A program made the position numbers and the translations under genes. From the NCBI GenBank assembly GCA_038148755.1, contig JAYQWA010000009.1:11737-75736 (forward strand): a stretch of 64,000 nucleotides of DNA, in the 5' to 3' direction. The notes below the pieces were generated by a model, which searched no databases, was not told the origin of the DNA, and saw nothing but the letters and a program-made list of their open reading frames with translations. Shown here piece after piece: positions 18,780 to 27,348 of this stretch. The stretch comes from UBA5109 sp038148755. Lineage in GTDB: Bacteria; Pseudomonadota; Gammaproteobacteria; Pseudomonadales; Pseudohongiellaceae. Each line of letters starts with the position of its first letter. Positions within the stretch are counted from its first letter, which is position 1.

Positions 18780-19910
18780 ATGTCTGGGGGCTTAGAAACA
18801 GATAGTTTATTCACAGATAGTCAGCAACGTGCCCAGGCTCTGCAAAATTGGTTTTTATCCCTGCTTGTTGATCTTTCGCCGGAAGCAGAAGCCGGGAAAT
18901 TTAAATTCAGTCTTGTTCAGGGTGATGCCAGTTTTCGGCGTTATTTCCGCGCTCAGGGCGATCAGACATCCTATATTTTGGTTGATGCACCACCCGCTAA
19001 GGAAGATAGCCGTCAATTTGTCAGTATTGCCAGATTGTTCGCTCAGCAGGGGGTTCAAGTCCCTGTGGTTCACCAGGCGGATTTTGAGCAAGGCTTTCTT
19101 TGCCTGTCAGACTTTGGGGATACGCTGCTTTGGTCAAAACTGAACCAGATTCAAACGGTAGGGCTTGCTGACACAGAGGCGACCACTTTTTATCACAAAG
19201 CTTTTGAACAGTTGTTGCTGATTCAGCATGTTCCCACACAAAAATTACCTTTATTTTCCGCAAGTCTGTTGCAACAGGAGATGGCATTATTCAGAAACTG
19301 GTTTTGTGAAGGTATTTTGAATTTAAAACTCAATGAGAAAGATGATGAAATCCTAAGTCAGGCTTTTGACTTGTTAAGCCAATCGGTATTATCTCAGAAA
19401 CAGCTGTGCGTGCACCGGGATTATCATTCAAGAAACCTGCTTTATCTTGAAGCCGATTCATCGATAGGCGTTATTGATTTTCAGGATGCCGTGCAAGGCC
19501 CTTATAGTTACGATCTGGTTTCATTGTTGAAAGACTGTTATATCGCCTGGCCATTATCTCAGGTGCAAAGTTGGGCTTTGGCATACAGGGAATTGGCCGT
19601 GCAACACAAACTTTTCGATGTTGAAGAAAATGTTTTTTTAAGGAATTTTGACTTAATGGGAGCACAACGGCATTTGAAAGCAATAGGCATTTTTTCACGT
19701 TTATGTTTACGTGATCAGAAAATTACTTACCTGGCTGATATTCCCCGGACTTTATCTTATCTACACCAGGTGTGCGCAGAATATGCTGAATTGAAGAGTC
19801 TGCATGCCTGGCTGGAAGTTAATGTCATGCCGGATGTAGAGACTAAAATTTTATCCTTTGCCAACTCTGACAGTAGAGCCAAGATTCGTGACAAGGATAT
19901 AAAAGCATGA
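18780..19910 (+). CDS. amgK: N-acetylmuramate/N-acetylglucosamine kinase
   Basis: An aminoglycoside-phosphotransferase-fold sugar kinase of 376 residues. The kinase loop VHRDYHSRNLLYL holds the catalytic Asp, and GVIDFQDAVQGPYSYDLVSLL holds the metal-binding Asp. SLVQGDASFRRYFR near residue 45 is typical of AmgK. AmgK phosphorylates MurNAc at the anomeric position for salvage to UDP-MurNAc, which bypasses MurA. The ribosome site AGGAGAAGT precedes the ATG, and its stop overlaps murU (ATGA). Pairing with murU beside lptD supports the call. Confidence 0.93.
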   Translation: MSGGLETDSLFTDSQQRAQALQNWFLSLLVDLSPEAEAGKFKFSLVQGDASFRRYFRAQGDQTSYILVDAPPAKEDSRQFVSIARLFAQQGVQVPVVHQADFEQGFLCLSDFGDTLLWSKLNQIQTVGLADTEATTFYHKAFEQLLLIQHVPTQKLPLFSASLLQQEMALFRNWFCEGILNLKLNEKDDEILSQAFDLLSQSVLSQKQLCVHRDYHSRNLLYLEADSSIGVIDFQDAVQGPYSYDLVSLLKDCYIAWPLSQVQSWALAYRELAVQHKLFDVEENVFLRNFDLMGAQRHLKAIGIFSRLCLRDQKITYLADIPRTLSYLHQVCAEYAELKSLHAWLEVNVMPDVETKILSFANSDSRAKIRDKDIKA

Positions 19911-20596
19911 AGGCCATGATACTGGCAGCAGGCAAAGGGGAAAGAATGCGACCCCTGACTGTAAGCACTCCCAAACCGCTATTGTCTGCGGGAGGAAAAC
20001 CCTTAATTGAATATTTGATAGAGAGTCTGTGTAAAGCAGGCTTTACTGATCTGGTGATTAATCATGCCTGGCTGGGTGAACAAATTGAGGATGCGTTGGG
20101 AGACGGCAGCCGTTTTGGTGTAAACATAGTTTACTCGGCCGAAGGTGAACCTTTAAATACGGCCGGAGGTATCATCAAAGCGTTGCCAGTTTTAGGAAGT
20201 GAACCTTTTGTTCTGGTGAACGGTGATATCTGGACCGATTATTCTTTTTCTGCCTTAAAGGCTTATTCAGATATGCAACAATTTGCTCATTTGGTTATGG
20301 TACCTAATCCCCCGCAACATTCTGCAGGGGATTATATTTTGGAAGCTAAAGGTGGGCTAAAGTTGAAAGATTCGAATTTATCACAGGAAACATTAACCTA
20401 CAGTGGTATTGCGGTATTACACCCCCAACTATTTGAGAATTTATCTGTTCAAAAGTGTCCCTTGGCTCCTTTATATGAAAAAGCAATCAAGCAGGGCAAA
20501 GCCAGTGCCGAGTTTTATCCGGGGGAGTGGCTCGATATTGGTACGGTTGATCGTTTAAAGGCGCTTGATGTTAAGCTTTCTAATCTGAAAATTTAA
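19907..20596 (+). CDS. murU: N-acetylmuramate alpha-1-phosphate uridylyltransferase
   Basis: A nucleotidyltransferase of 229 residues with the signature MILAAGKGERMRPLT, STPKPLL, the metal-binding Asp in VNGDIW, and the C-terminal GEWLDIGTVDRL. With AmgK it turns recycled MurNAc-1-phosphate into UDP-MurNAc in the cytoplasm. It overlaps amgK by four bases. A general sugar-1-phosphate guanylyl/uridylyltransferase annotation is possible by fold, but the pairing makes MurU most likely. Confidence 0.93.
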   Translation: MKAMILAAGKGERMRPLTVSTPKPLLSAGGKPLIEYLIESLCKAGFTDLVINHAWLGEQIEDALGDGSRFGVNIVYSAEGEPLNTAGGIIKALPVLGSEPFVLVNGDIWTDYSFSALKAYSDMQQFAHLVMVPNPPQHSAGDYILEAKGGLKLKDSNLSQETLTYSGIAVLHPQLFENLSVQKCPLAPLYEKAIKQGKASAEFYPGEWLDIGTVDRLKALDVKLSNLKI

Positions 20597-20615
20597 AAAA
20601 TACATAGGGGTAAGC

Positions 20616-21440
20616 GTGAAAAAAAAATTCCTTGAAGTTGATCGAGAAAAACGCCGACAGCCCGGACATTTGTTTCAGGATGCTGCTGAAGACAGATTCC
20701 ATGCCCGCCATGGTGAAAAACCTGCACAGGCAGAGGCTCAGATTAAATCGGCTTCTTACCGCCTGGCATTCGACGATATTGATTACCTGTTAGCGGATAA
20801 ACAACGCCCCGTGCGCTTATTACTCGAACTGGATAAACCAGAGGCAGCCATGAAAGCACATGGCATTGAACATACGGTAGTGCTCTTTGGCAGTGCACGA
20901 ACACAGGAAACTAATGCTTACTATCAACAGGCGAAGGAGCTGGCAGCGCTTATTTCAAACAGATCTGGTTGTGATAAATGTCCAGAATTATATGTTGTGA
21001 CCGGGGGCGGGCCAGGCATTATGGAAGCTGCCAATCGTGGTGCCAGTGAAGTAGGAAAAGAATCGGTTGGTCTGAATATTGTATTGCCTCACGAACAATT
21101 TCCAAATTCCTATATCACGCCTGAGCTTTGTTTTCGTTTTCATTATTTCGCCATTCGTAAGATGCATTTCTTATTAAGAGCTCGGGCTATTGTGGCTTTC
21201 CCGGGAGGCTTTGGTACCATGGATGAAATTTTTGAAGCCTTGACGCTGGTGCAGACCGGGAAAGTTGAACCACTACCGATATTGTTATTCGGCAGTGAGT
21301 ATTGGCAGAGGCTGATTAATTTTGATGTTTTTATCGATGAGGGTATGGCAAGCCCCGAAGATATGGAACATTTTGCTTTTGTTGATGATGTTGAAGAAGC
21401 CTGGAATATTATTCGGCAGTCTATGGTAGATGAAGAATAA
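20616..21440 (+). CDS. LOG-family protein (nucleotide 5'-monophosphate nucleosidase-like)
   Basis: A 274-residue Rossmann-fold LOG/TIGR00730-type protein. It shows VVLFGSAR, VTGGGPGIMEAANRGA and the family signature FPGGFGTMDEIFEALTLVQT. Members hydrolyse nucleotide monophosphates to a base and ribose phosphate, or make cytokinins in plant-associated bacteria. The charged N-terminus of about 50 residues (many Lys, Arg, Glu) precedes the core. It follows murU by 19 bases and is closed by a terminator, so it may share that transcript; a functional tie is not evident. Confidence 0.85.
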   Translation: MKKKFLEVDREKRRQPGHLFQDAAEDRFHARHGEKPAQAEAQIKSASYRLAFDDIDYLLADKQRPVRLLLELDKPEAAMKAHGIEHTVVLFGSARTQETNAYYQQAKELAALISNRSGCDKCPELYVVTGGGPGIMEAANRGASEVGKESVGLNIVLPHEQFPNSYITPELCFRFHYFAIRKMHFLLRARAIVAFPGGFGTMDEIFEALTLVQTGKVEPLPILLFGSEYWQRLINFDVFIDEGMASPEDMEHFAFVDDVEEAWNIIRQSMVDEE

Positions 21441-21489
21441 TTATTTAATCCTCGGTAAAAAAATTTATAAAGGTCAGACAATAATAAAC

Positions 21490-21530
21490 AGGACAGCTTC
21501 ATATTAAAGATGAAAGCTGTCCTTTTTTTT
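21490..21530 (+). terminator. Rho-independent terminator after the LOG-family gene
   Basis: The stem AGGACAGCTTCAT (21490-21502) pairs with ATGAAAGCTGTCCT (21510-21523) with one bulged A, followed by a run of eight T. It ends the amgK-murU-LOG transcript; the opposite strand lacks a good T tract. Confidence 0.85.
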
Positions 21531-21550
21531 AGTCTATTTAAATTTCTAAT

Positions 21551-22702
21551 TTATCTTGTGGCAGGTAACTGAGAGCCAGATAAGTCATCTGGAATACTTC
21601 GCTCCAGTCTTACTGTGTGATGCAATGTACCAATTCCTTCAATACTTGCCCTGATCGTCTCACCATCGACCAGATAACCTGATCCAGTCGCACGTTCAAC
21701 CCTGCCGGCACCTGTCCCACCGGAAGTTCCGCTTTGCAATACATCGCCAGGGAATATCGTAATCAAAGATGACGCATATTCGATAAGTTCAGGAATATTA
21801 TGAATCATGTCTCCAGCCCTGGCTTCCTGGACAGTGACACCATCGATCACCAGCGTCTGATGCAGACGCTCCATGGGGTCGCCATAGAATTCTTTTGGCA
21901 CAATCCATGGCCCATGCGGCGCAAAGGTGTCATGACCCTTACTGACAAACCAGTCTGTCCCGCCATTAAAACCACCTACGGGACGACCGCCACGGTCAGA
22001 AATATCCATGGCAACCATATAACCGAATACATGGTCATAAGCCCTGCTGGCAGAAATATATTTTCCTGAACGGCCGAAAACGATAGCCATTTCTACTTCC
22101 CATTCTATGCTGTCACGGCCATAAGGCATGATGATGTCTTCACCATCACCGATGATCGCACCGCGCGTTGGTTTGAGGAACAAATAGGGGACTCCCCGGT
22201 TAACCTGACGTTCACGTGTCATGGCAGCCTGTTCTTCCTCGCTGCAGCCTTCACAGGCGTGGGTATAGAAATTGACGGCTGCATTCATCAGTTTGCTTGG
22301 ATACTGAATCGGCGCCATGATGTCTACGGTCTCAACCGGATGTATAAAATTTCTGCCAGAACTGCTGTTGAGCAACTCTTCTTCCACCAACCAATTCACA
22401 ATTTCATAAATACGGTATTTCAAGCCATATTCATATTGCGCGATAAGGCCCAACATATCTTCAGGCATACTCACAGCGCTGTATCGTGGAATCAGTTCCA
22501 GCGCACGGTTGGCGGCATTGAGCTCAACGATCAGCTCATCGTTTTGAAGTACCAGACCAACAGTCGGAATATCATCAATAGCGAAGGTGCCGACCTTGAA
22601 TGGCATGATCGGTTCCAGATCCTGGGCTGAAACCTTGATTGGATTGGCAATAATTGCCAGCGCGACAACAAGTACCAGATTGAATAAGGATTTTCTTATC
22701 AT
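21551..22702 (-). CDS. exported fumarylacetoacetate hydrolase family protein
   Basis: A 383-residue FAH-fold protein with an N-terminal signal peptide (cleavage after VSA, about residue 26). The catalytic core looks complete: IEWEVEMAIVFG with metal-binding Glu residues, GYMVAMDISDR with an Asp, SKGHDTFAPHGPWIV, and the late LQSGTSGGTGAGR loop. FAH-family enzymes cleave C-C bonds or hydrate/decarboxylate 2-keto acids from aromatic or sugar breakdown, normally in the cytoplasm, so the export signal is unusual. The N-terminal 130 residues are the usual extra domain. Monocistronic; substrate unknown. Confidence 0.88.
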   Translation of the reverse strand: MIRKSLFNLVLVVALAIIANPIKVSAQDLEPIMPFKVGTFAIDDIPTVGLVLQNDELIVELNAANRALELIPRYSAVSMPEDMLGLIAQYEYGLKYRIYEIVNWLVEEELLNSSSGRNFIHPVETVDIMAPIQYPSKLMNAAVNFYTHACEGCSEEEQAAMTRERQVNRGVPYLFLKPTRGAIIGDGEDIIMPYGRDSIEWEVEMAIVFGRSGKYISASRAYDHVFGYMVAMDISDRGGRPVGGFNGGTDWFVSKGHDTFAPHGPWIVPKEFYGDPMERLHQTLVIDGVTVQEARAGDMIHNIPELIEYASSLITIFPGDVLQSGTSGGTGAGRVERATGSGYLVDGETIRASIEGIGTLHHTVRLERSIPDDLSGSQLPATR

Positions 22703-22913
22703 TTTTAACTCCTTTGCAGGGTTTAATTTGCAGGAACTTAATTAGGTGAGCAGGCTTTTCATGTATTATTTTATTCGGCCTGTTGCTAAGACAGATAAAA
22801 GATAGCGGTCAGCTTGGTAATTTGTCCAGCTTTTTGCGAGCCAAGGCTAAGATATAAATAAGGGCATGCAGTAAGCGCTTTATCTATATAATAGCTCCTG
22901 TGTCTGATTAACA

Positions 22914-23549
22914 GTGCAGGTTGAATTAGTGCAGGATACTCTATTTTACGTTCATGATCCGATGTGCAGCTGGTGCTGGGGATTCGAGCCTGCCCGCCGG
23001 GAGATATTTGATGCTATTTCAGGAAAACTGCAAATTCGCAGTTTGCTCGGTGGCCTCGCCCCGGACACTGATTTGCCCATGCCGGAAGAAATGCGACAGA
23101 AGCTGCAGTCAACCTGGAAGCGAATCGAGCAGGTAATACCGGGTACGCGTTTTAATTTTGATTTCTGGGAGAAGTGCTCCCCCAGGCGCTCCACTTACCC
23201 GGCTAATCGTGCTGTTATAGCTGCGAGCATGCAAAGTGATGAGTTTGGGCAGAAAATGACGGCACGAATTCAGCAGGCATACTATCTGGAAGCCAGAAAC
23301 CCATCCGATAACATTACATTGATTGAACTGGCTGAGGATATTGGTCTTGATGTTGAACTTTTTACAAAGCAGCTTGTTGATGAGTCGATACAACAACGCC
23401 TGCTGGCCGAGATTCAGGAAAGCCGACAGCTGGGCATGAATACTTTTCCCAGTCTTGCTGTATTGAAACCTGAGGGATTGCATCATATCAGCCTGAATTA
23501 TACTGATCCGCAAAGTATGATCATGGAGATTGAAAGCGTTTTAGCTTAG
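22914..23549 (+). CDS. DsbA-family oxidoreductase, FrnE-like, cytoplasmic
   Basis: A 211-residue thioredoxin-fold protein with a helical insertion. The active site is MCSWCWGF (a CxxC motif) very near the N-terminus, and the cis-Pro loop is NTFPSLAV. No signal peptide is visible, so it should act in the cytoplasm. Start is a GTG at 22914, with another in-frame GTG at 22929. It may be a disulfide isomerase, a glutathione-linked enzyme, or a 2-hydroxychromene-2-carboxylate-isomerase-like protein; the motif favours a redox role. A similar protein is encoded at 46401-47051. Confidence 0.83.
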   Translation: MQVELVQDTLFYVHDPMCSWCWGFEPARREIFDAISGKLQIRSLLGGLAPDTDLPMPEEMRQKLQSTWKRIEQVIPGTRFNFDFWEKCSPRRSTYPANRAVIAASMQSDEFGQKMTARIQQAYYLEARNPSDNITLIELAEDIGLDVELFTKQLVDESIQQRLLAEIQESRQLGMNTFPSLAVLKPEGLHHISLNYTDPQSMIMEIESVLA

Positions 23550-23620
23550 CCAGCGTGCAGGACACTGCTGATTAAACCTTGTACAATGCGCGTCTGTATT
23601 TAACAGCCGAATTAGAGCTT

Positions 23621-24295
23621 ATGAATAGTCGCGATTATTTAATTGCACCGTCCATACTTTCCGCAGACTTTGCCCGCCTGGGTGAAGAGGTTGATGCTGT
23701 CTTGGCTGCCGGAGCAGATGTCGTGCATTTCGATGTCATGGATAACCACTATGTGCCTAATCTCACGATTGGCCCCATGGTTTGCAAGGCACTCGTGGAT
23801 TATGGCGTCAAGGCACCGATAGATGTGCATCTGATGGTCTCGCCGGTAGACAGCCTGATTAATGATTTTGCCAAGGCGGGTGCCAGCTATATTACTTTTC
23901 ATCCTGAAGCCAGTAATCATATTGATCGTTCTCTGGAATTGATTAAATCACATGGCTGCCAGGCTGGATTGGTGTTGAATCCGGCTACACCGCTAAGCTA
24001 TCTGGAACACGTCATGGATAAGCTTGATATCATTTTATTGATGTCGGTTAATCCCGGTTTTGGTGGCCAGAAATTTATTCCCTCAACCTTGCCTAAACTT
24101 GCACAGGTCCGAGATTTGATTGATAGCAGTGGCCGTAATATTCGCCTGGAAGTTGATGGTGGTGTGAGTGTTGATAATATCGCTGAAATTGCAAAAGCGG
24201 GTGCAGATATGTTCGTGGCCGGTTCCGCGATTTTTGGTAGTGAAGACTATCAGACAACTATTACAAGGATGCGAGCGGAACTTGAGCGGTCATGA
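23621..24295 (+). CDS. rpe: ribulose-phosphate 3-epimerase
   Basis: Rpe (224 residues from the ATG at 23621) interconverts ribulose-5-P and xylulose-5-P. YLIAPSILSADFARLG, VVHFDVMDNHYVPNLTIGP, HLMV, MSVNPGFGGQKFI and LEVDGGVSVDN are diagnostic and carry the catalytic Asp and His residues. The frame extends back to a TTG at 23579, but E. coli Rpe begins just before YLIAPSI, as here. Its stop overlaps the trpE start (ATGA). In Pseudomonas gph lies between rpe and trpE; here it is absent. Confidence 0.96.
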   Translation: MNSRDYLIAPSILSADFARLGEEVDAVLAAGADVVHFDVMDNHYVPNLTIGPMVCKALVDYGVKAPIDVHLMVSPVDSLINDFAKAGASYITFHPEASNHIDRSLELIKSHGCQAGLVLNPATPLSYLEHVMDKLDIILLMSVNPGFGGQKFIPSTLPKLAQVRDLIDSSGRNIRLEVDGGVSVDNIAEIAKAGADMFVAGSAIFGSEDYQTTITRMRAELERS

Positions 24296-25770
24296 ATATC
24301 CAGGAGTTCAATGACCTTGCGAGCCAGGGCTATAACCGTATTCCTCTGGTTCGGGAAGAGCTTGCCGACCTGGAAACGCCACTCAGTGTTTATTTAAAAC
24401 TTGCCAAAGGCCCATACAGTTACTTTCTTGAATCCGTTCAGGGTGGTGAGAAATGGGGGCGCTATTCAATTATTGGACTCCCTTGTCACACAGTCATCAA
24501 AGTCACTGGCAATGATTTCAGGCTTGAAAAGAATGGTGAGCTGCTTGAGCAGCATGAAACTACCGATCCCTTTGTCGATATAGAAAAGTTTCAACAGCAA
24601 TACAAGATTCCCGAACTGGATGGTTTGCCGCGTTTTAATGGTGGTCTGGTTGGTTATTTTGCTTATGACAGTGTGCGTTATGTTGAGCATAAAGTAGCAA
24701 ACAGTGCGCCGCCTGATAGTGTTGGTACGCCTGATATTGTGCTGATGGTTTCTGAAGAGGTGATCGTATTTGATAACCTGCGTGGCACGATTTCATTACT
24801 GGTATATGCGGATCCATCTGAAAGTGAGGCTTTCGAAAAAGCAGAAGTTCGCCTGGCTGACTTGACCAATGAGTTGCATAAGCCATTGGACCCGGCCTTG
24901 TTCAGGCCAGTGCCACAAAGTAGAGAAATTGATGAAGAGAGCTTTGTCTCTAGTTTTGGGGAACAGGCCTACCAGGATGCAGTCGAAAAAATTAAAGACT
25001 ATATTTATGCTGGAGATGCTTTTCAGGTTGTGCTGGCGCAAAGAATGAGCATCCCTTTTAAAGGTGAAGCCATTAATGTTTACCGTGCCCTGCGGCAGTT
25101 AAATCCTTCGCCTTATATGGTTTTCATGGATTTTGAGGATTTTCATATTGTCAGTGCTTCGCCTGAAATTCTGGCAAGAGTAGAGGAAGGGCATATTACT
25201 GTCAGACCATTGGCCGGGACACGTCGCCGTGGACATACTGAAGAAGAAGACCTGGCACTGGAAAAAGACCTGTTGGCAGATGAAAAAGAAAAAGCCGAGC
25301 ATTTAATGTTGATTGATCTGAGTCGCAATGATGCAGGCCGTGTGTCAAAAACCGGATCGGTAGAAGTCACCCGTAAAATGTTTGTTGAACGTTATTCGCA
25401 TGTGATGCATATAGCGTCCAATGTTGAAAGTGAAATCGCAGATGGGAAAACCGCACTGGATGTTCTGAAAGCAACCTTGCCGGTTGGCACCTTGAGTGGC
25501 GCCCCCAAGGTGAGAGCCATGGAAATTATTGACGAATTTGAACCGGTAAAACGCGGTGTTTATGGGGGTGCCATGGGCTATCTCTCATGGAACGGCAATA
25601 TGGATATGGCAATAGCTATTCGTACGGCAGTCATCAAGGACAATACGCTTTATGTTGAAGCCGGAGCGGGAATAGTTGCCGATTCAGTCCCCAGTCTGGA
25701 ATGGAAGGAAACCATGAATAAAGCCCGTGCGCTGTTTCAGGCAGTCAAACTGGCCGAAGAAGGAATGTAG
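24292..25770 (+). CDS. trpE: anthranilate synthase component I
   Basis: TrpE (492 residues) makes anthranilate from chorismate with ammonia supplied by TrpG. Intact features are the Trp-feedback element near YSYFLESVQGGEKWGRYSIIG, the chorismate-binding core with RPLAGTRRRGHTEEED, DLSRNDAGRVSKTG, LPVGTLSGAPKVRAMEIIDE and EAGAGIVADS. It overlaps rpe by four bases and trpG starts two bases after its stop. No leader-peptide attenuator can fit because the start overlaps rpe. Confidence 0.96.
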   Translation: MNIQEFNDLASQGYNRIPLVREELADLETPLSVYLKLAKGPYSYFLESVQGGEKWGRYSIIGLPCHTVIKVTGNDFRLEKNGELLEQHETTDPFVDIEKFQQQYKIPELDGLPRFNGGLVGYFAYDSVRYVEHKVANSAPPDSVGTPDIVLMVSEEVIVFDNLRGTISLLVYADPSESEAFEKAEVRLADLTNELHKPLDPALFRPVPQSREIDEESFVSSFGEQAYQDAVEKIKDYIYAGDAFQVVLAQRMSIPFKGEAINVYRALRQLNPSPYMVFMDFEDFHIVSASPEILARVEEGHITVRPLAGTRRRGHTEEEDLALEKDLLADEKEKAEHLMLIDLSRNDAGRVSKTGSVEVTRKMFVERYSHVMHIASNVESEIADGKTALDVLKATLPVGTLSGAPKVRAMEIIDEFEPVKRGVYGGAMGYLSWNGNMDMAIAIRTAVIKDNTLYVEAGAGIVADSVPSLEWKETMNKARALFQAVKLAEEGM

Positions 25771-25772
25771 CG

Positions 25773-26351
25773 ATGCTGGTCATGATAGATAACTACGATT
25801 CCTTTACCTATAACCTGGTTCAGTATTTTGGTGAGCTGGGGATGGAAATTGCGGTTTATCGTAATGATGAAATTACAATTAGTGAGCTGGAGGACCTTCA
25901 GCCCAGTCACATTGTTGTTTCGCCTGGTCCCTGTACACCGCAGGAAGCCGGTATATCGGTTGAGGTGATAAAACACTTTGCCGGTAAAGTGCCACTGTTG
26001 GGTGTGTGCCTGGGACATCAAAGTATTGGAGAGGCCTTCGGTGGCAAAACAGTTAGAGCCAAACAGGTAATGCATGGCAAACTGTCTGACATTCATCATG
26101 ATGGAAAGGGGGTGTTTAATGGATTACAGACGCCTTTTGAAGCAACACGTTATCATTCGCTGGTGGTTGAGCAGGAATCCCTGCCGGACTGCCTGGAAGT
26201 AAGTGCCTGGACGCTTGATGATAACGGAGAGCATGAAGAGATAATGGCACTAAGGCATAAAGAGCTGCCAATAGAAGGTGTACAATTCCACCCAGAGTCC
26301 ATTCTGACGCAACATGGGCATGCCATGTTGAAGAATTTTCTGAACGCTTAA
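25773..26351 (+). CDS. trpG: anthranilate synthase component II (glutamine amidotransferase)
   Basis: A 192-residue class I glutamine amidotransferase. The nucleophile lies in LLGVCLGHQSIGEAFGG, and the His/Glu of the triad in GVQFHPESILTQHG. It gives ammonia to TrpE; in many bacteria the same protein also serves PabB for folate, so pabA is an alternative name. It begins two bases after trpE. trpC follows 48 bases later with no trpD between. Confidence 0.95.
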   Translation: MLVMIDNYDSFTYNLVQYFGELGMEIAVYRNDEITISELEDLQPSHIVVSPGPCTPQEAGISVEVIKHFAGKVPLLGVCLGHQSIGEAFGGKTVRAKQVMHGKLSDIHHDGKGVFNGLQTPFEATRYHSLVVEQESLPDCLEVSAWTLDDNGEHEEIMALRHKELPIEGVQFHPESILTQHGHAMLKNFLNA

Positions 26352-26399
26352 ATTATTGTTGCACTCAGGAATCGTGCTGAAGATTTACGAGGAAGCCAG

Positions 26400-27200
26400 G
26401 TGGAAAAACCGACAATCTTAAAAAATATTCTGCAACGTAAGCAGGAAGAAGTTGCTTCACGTAAAAAGCAACGTTCAATTTCCGAGCTGGAAAAAGTTAT
26501 CAAAGGGATTGATAAACCGCGTGGCTTTACCCGGGCTATCGTAAAGCAAATAAAACGCAAACGACCGGCTGTTATTGCAGAAATTAAAAAAGCTTCACCC
26601 AGCAAAGGCCTGTTACGGGAGAATTTTCACCCGGGAAATATTGCGCAAAGTTATGCAGAAAATGGAGCCACTTGCCTTTCGGTATTAACTGATATTGATT
26701 TTTTTCAGGGGCATGATGATTATTTAAAGGAAGCCAGAGCAGCGTGTTCTCTGCCGGTGATAAGAAAGGACTTTATGATAGACCCCTATCAGCTTGTAGA
26801 GTCTCGCAGTCTTGGGGCAGATTGTATTTTGTTGATAGTTGCAGCTTTGGATGAAAAGCAATTACCCGAGCTGGCAGCATGCGCTAAAGAGCAAGACCTG
26901 GATTGTTTTATTGAAGTACATAACCAGCCTGAGTTGGAACGGGCACTGGAATTGAAGCCTGAACTGATTGGTATCAATAACCGGGATTTACACAGTTTTA
27001 GTACCAGTCTGGATACCACTTATGACTTGCTTGAAAAGATCCCTGAGGGAACGGCTATCGTTACTGAAAGTGGCATTCTGACACGGCAGGATGTTGATGA
27101 AATGATTCAGCACGATGTTTACGGCTTTCTGGTTGGTGAGGCTTTCATGCGGGCTGCTGATCCGGGCCAGAAATTAAAAGAGCTGTTTTTTTATGGTTAA
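26400..27200 (+). CDS. trpC: indole-3-glycerol-phosphate synthase
   Basis: TrpC (266 residues), a TIM-barrel enzyme that closes the indole ring. PAVIAEIKKASPSKG, DPYQLVESRSLGADCILLI, FIEVHNQPELERA, IGINNRDLHSF and VTESGIL are diagnostic. The start is GTG at 26400 with GAGGA six to seven bases upstream. It is monofunctional (no TrpF domain). It lies downstream of trpG where trpD would usually intervene, and is convergent with the Vfr/Crp gene. Confidence 0.96.
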   Translation: MEKPTILKNILQRKQEEVASRKKQRSISELEKVIKGIDKPRGFTRAIVKQIKRKRPAVIAEIKKASPSKGLLRENFHPGNIAQSYAENGATCLSVLTDIDFFQGHDDYLKEARAACSLPVIRKDFMIDPYQLVESRSLGADCILLIVAALDEKQLPELAACAKEQDLDCFIEVHNQPELERALELKPELIGINNRDLHSFSTSLDTTYDLLEKIPEGTAIVTESGILTRQDVDEMIQHDVYGFLVGEAFMRAADPGQKLKELFFYG

Positions 27201-27257
27201 GTTGCTCTGAAGCCTCAATAACTTCAATTAGTGATATGAGCGAAGTCTAGATGAGGC

Positions 27258-27318
27258 AAAAGTCATTTTTAGTGTATGAGTTTACAAAGCAGTAAACGAT
27301 TGAACAAAAAATGACTTT
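27258..27318. repeat. nested inverted repeat between trpC and the Crp-like gene
   Basis: An outer perfect 13-base inverted repeat, AAAAGTCATTTTT (27258-27270) with its complement at 27306-27318, encloses a second perfect hairpin, GTTTAC (27280-27285) / GTAAAC (27292-27297) with a 6-base loop. It sits between convergent genes, so it may act as a transcription barrier in both directions; neither side has a classical GC-rich stem with a T tract. A remnant mobile repeat is the other option. Confidence 0.6.
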
Positions 27319-27348
27319 TAACGAAATATTGACGAGCGCAATAGCTAA

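Noticed and set aside
24000..24292. trp leader peptide and attenuator before trpE
   Set aside because: The trpE start overlaps the rpe stop, leaving no room for a leader, and no Trp-rich short frame or terminator pair is seen.
26352..26399. Leftover of trpD between trpG and trpC
   Set aside because: Only 48 bases remain, with no similarity to TrpD in any frame; nothing to annotate.
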